Source of the DNA: Ananas comosus | Lineage: Eukaryota; Streptophyta; Magnoliopsida; Poales; Bromeliaceae | Assembly: GCF_001540865.1 (NCBI RefSeq) | Contig: NC_033625.1 | Span: forward strand, 13,095,480-13,159,479 | DNA: 64,000 nucleotides | Direction: 5' to 3' | Shown here: one piece after another, positions 61,801 to 64,000 of the stretch | How positions within the stretch are numbered: the stretch's first letter is position 1 | Layout of the letters: every line of letters starts with the position of its first letter | Made by a program: the position numbers and the translations under genes | The notes under the pieces: generated by a model | The model's input: the letters and a program-made list of their open reading frames with translations, nothing else | Told to the model about the DNA's origin: nothing | Database searches by the model: none

Positions 61801-64000
61801 AAATAAAAATATCTGTCACTTTTGTTAACAAAAATACCCTCTATATCCGTTATCTCCTAATTGTGTGTTTCTTAAATATTTTTTTTTTACCCATCAATCA
61901 CATAATACGTAAAATTTAATTTTTCTCTTATCTAACGTAATATCCGCCAATAACATAATACATCCGCTAATCACGTAATACGTAAAATTAAATTTATCTC
62001 TATTTTCTCAAATATTTTTTTCCTCAAATATAATATCTTCCAATCATGTAGTATTTAAAATTAAATTTTAAATTTTTTCCTTTCTACCCACAAATCATGT
62101 AATACGTACAAGTTTTCTCTATTTTCTCAAATATTTTTTTCCTCAAATATAATATCTTCCAATCATGTAGTATTTAAAATTAAATTTTAAATTTTTTCCT
62201 TTCTACCCACAAATCATGTAATACGTACAAGTTTTCTCTATTTTCTCAAATATTTTTTTCCTCAAATATAATATCTTCCAATCATGTAGTATTTAAAATT
62301 AAATTTTAAATTTTTTCCTTTCTACCCACAAATCATGTAATACGTACAAGTTTTCTCTATTTTCTCAAATATTTTTTTCCTCAAATATAATATCTTCCAA
62401 TCATGTAGTATTTAAAATTAAATTTTAAATTTTTTCCTTTCTACCCACAAATCATGTAATACGTACAAGTTTTCTCTATTTTCTCAAATATTTTTTTCCT
62501 CAAATATAATATCTCCCAATCACGTAGTATTTAAAATTAAATTTTAAATTTTTTCCTTTCTACCCACAAATCACGTAATACGTAAAATTTAATTTATTTC
62601 CTATCTAACATAATATTACATCCGTTAATCACGTAATACGTAAAATTAAATTTATCTCGTATGCACGCGTTTTCTCAAATATTTTTTTACTCAAATATAA
62701 TATCTTAGTATTCAAAATTAAATTTTAAATTTATAATGCCGGCCAAAATTTAATACCCTCCAATTTGATAATTTAAATTTTAATTCATGATAGTAGATTT
62801 TTCTTACGTAAGATAGTAGATTTAATTTTTAGAGTATTAAAATTTGGCGCGCCATAGAAGCGTTAAATATTACTAAAAAAATTTTAATATCCGCCAAATC
62901 AAAACAATTAAACTAAATCATTAATTAAATATAATTTTAAATATTTTGTATAATTTATTCTCAAATATAGATCTTAAATTTTCACCATTGAATATCATCT
63001 AACGAATAAAAATAAAAGTATTTGTCACTTTTGTTGATAAAAATACCCTCTATATCCATTATCTCATATCTACTCAAATATTTTCTTTCTACCCACCAAT
63101 CACGTAATAAGTAAAATTAAAATTTTCTAATAACTAACCTAATATCCGCTAATAACGTAATACGTCCGCTAATCACGTAATACGTAAAATTAAATTTATC
63201 TCCTATTCACGCATTTTTTCAAATATTTTTTTTTTCAAATATAATATCTGTCAATCACGTAGTATTCAAATTTAAATTTTAAATTTGTTCTTTTCTACCC
63301 ACTAATCACGTAATACGTAAAATTAAATTTATCTCTTATCTAATGTAATATTTGTCAATCACGTAATACATTAATCACATAATACGTAAAATTAAATTTA
63401 TCTCCTATCCACGTGTTTTCTCAAATATTTTTTTCTCAGTCAATCACATAGTATTCAAATTAGATTTTAAATTTGTAATGCCATAACTTGATCTTTTCAC
63501 AATCACTCTCACATTAAATTCTAGTAATTAAACCGCAATTGTATGTTAGATCATAATATAAGTTACTATTTCTTTCCGTTGCTTTCAAAAGTGGCACCAA
63601 TTGTATATTAGATCATAATGTAAGTTACTATTGCTTTCCATTGCTTTCAAAAGCGAGCTGTAAACCTAGCACTCCTCTTTTAAATTGGGTTAATTCCGCC
63701 AATTGCGCCCCTAACTTTTGCCCATTTTCGGGAATAAAATTTCAGCGGGGAGCTCTCTAATTAATTCCGCCAATCGCCCCTAATTTTTTTCGTTTTCAGA
63801 GATAAAACTGCAGCAGGGAGCTCTCTAACGACGTCTCGTTGAAAAGCCCTTGATCCATTATCACATGTTAGTTTTACCTCCGTCCAATCCGTCCAATCTT
63901 TCGTTGGATATTTTTTAGGTTAATTTCATACAGGTCTCTATAAATATAGTAAATTATAAATATATTTCTATAAAATTCAACTTTCATATGTTGTCTTTAC
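58898..64000. repeat. AT-rich block, copy B, right of the 58873 gap
   Basis: Counterpart of copy A. Its first 1.4 kb is full of small gaps relative to copy A, while 60300-63500 is the cleaner version. It contains repeated TAATCACGTAATACGTAAAA units across 61300-63420. It runs off the window. No gene. Confidence 0.85.
62041..62636. repeat. 119-bp tandem repeat, about 5 copies
   Basis: Units starting CAATCATGTAGTATTTAAAA occur at 62041, 62160, 62279, 62398 and (as CAATCACGTAG) 62517. The first four look identical. The matching part of copy A (about 56670-56890) holds only two units. Confidence 0.92.

Overview
The window is nuclear DNA from a flowering plant. It carries four spliced plant genes with GT-AG introns, GC-rich coding exons set in very AT-rich surroundings, many MITEs, a TRIM/SMART element, a SINE, LTR retrotransposon remains and long (GA)n/(TA)n microsatellites. 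The GC-rich exons (LPR1-like exons 2-3, AIP1 exon 1) suggest a commelinid monocot; a bromeliad such as pineapple would fit, but nothing here proves the species. Runs of N, single N joints and duplicated contig edges show that it is a draft scaffold with local assembly errors.

Layout. 15-1757 (+): first four exons of pyridoxal kinase (SOS4/PDXK). 2392-9445: a decayed, minus-strand Ty3/gypsy retrotransposon with one 2.58-kb LTR, followed by a promoter-like fragment and one CACTA terminus. 10864-16000: the 3' half of the pyridoxal kinase gene in scrambled order. The terminal exon (11120-11260) lies on a contig placed before the exons that should precede it (13568-14689), and a 99-bp perfect contig-edge overlap reveals the right order. 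16000-24690: repeat-rich intergenic DNA with an orphan last exon of an LPR1-like gene (19029-19082), a complete 259-bp SMART element and many MITEs. 24690-29376 (-): an intact four-exon LPR1-type multicopper oxidase gene (578 aa). 29377-37347: intergenic repeats, including a SINE and a Tourist-like MITE. 37348-46962 (-): a six-exon actin-interacting protein 1 gene (610 aa). 48923-51701 (-): an eleven-exon GH1 beta-glucosidase gene (497 aa). 51702-64000: no genes; a large foldback element with clustered hairpin motifs, then a roughly 5-kb AT-rich block present twice on either side of a 25-N gap, probably an unmerged contig overlap.

The four genes do not form a pathway. They are ordinary neighbours: vitamin B6 salvage, ferroxidase-linked phosphate response, actin turnover, and glycoside hydrolysis in the secretory or apoplastic space. 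The unusual content lies in the repeats and in the assembly structure. I found no evidence of a previously unknown multi-gene system.
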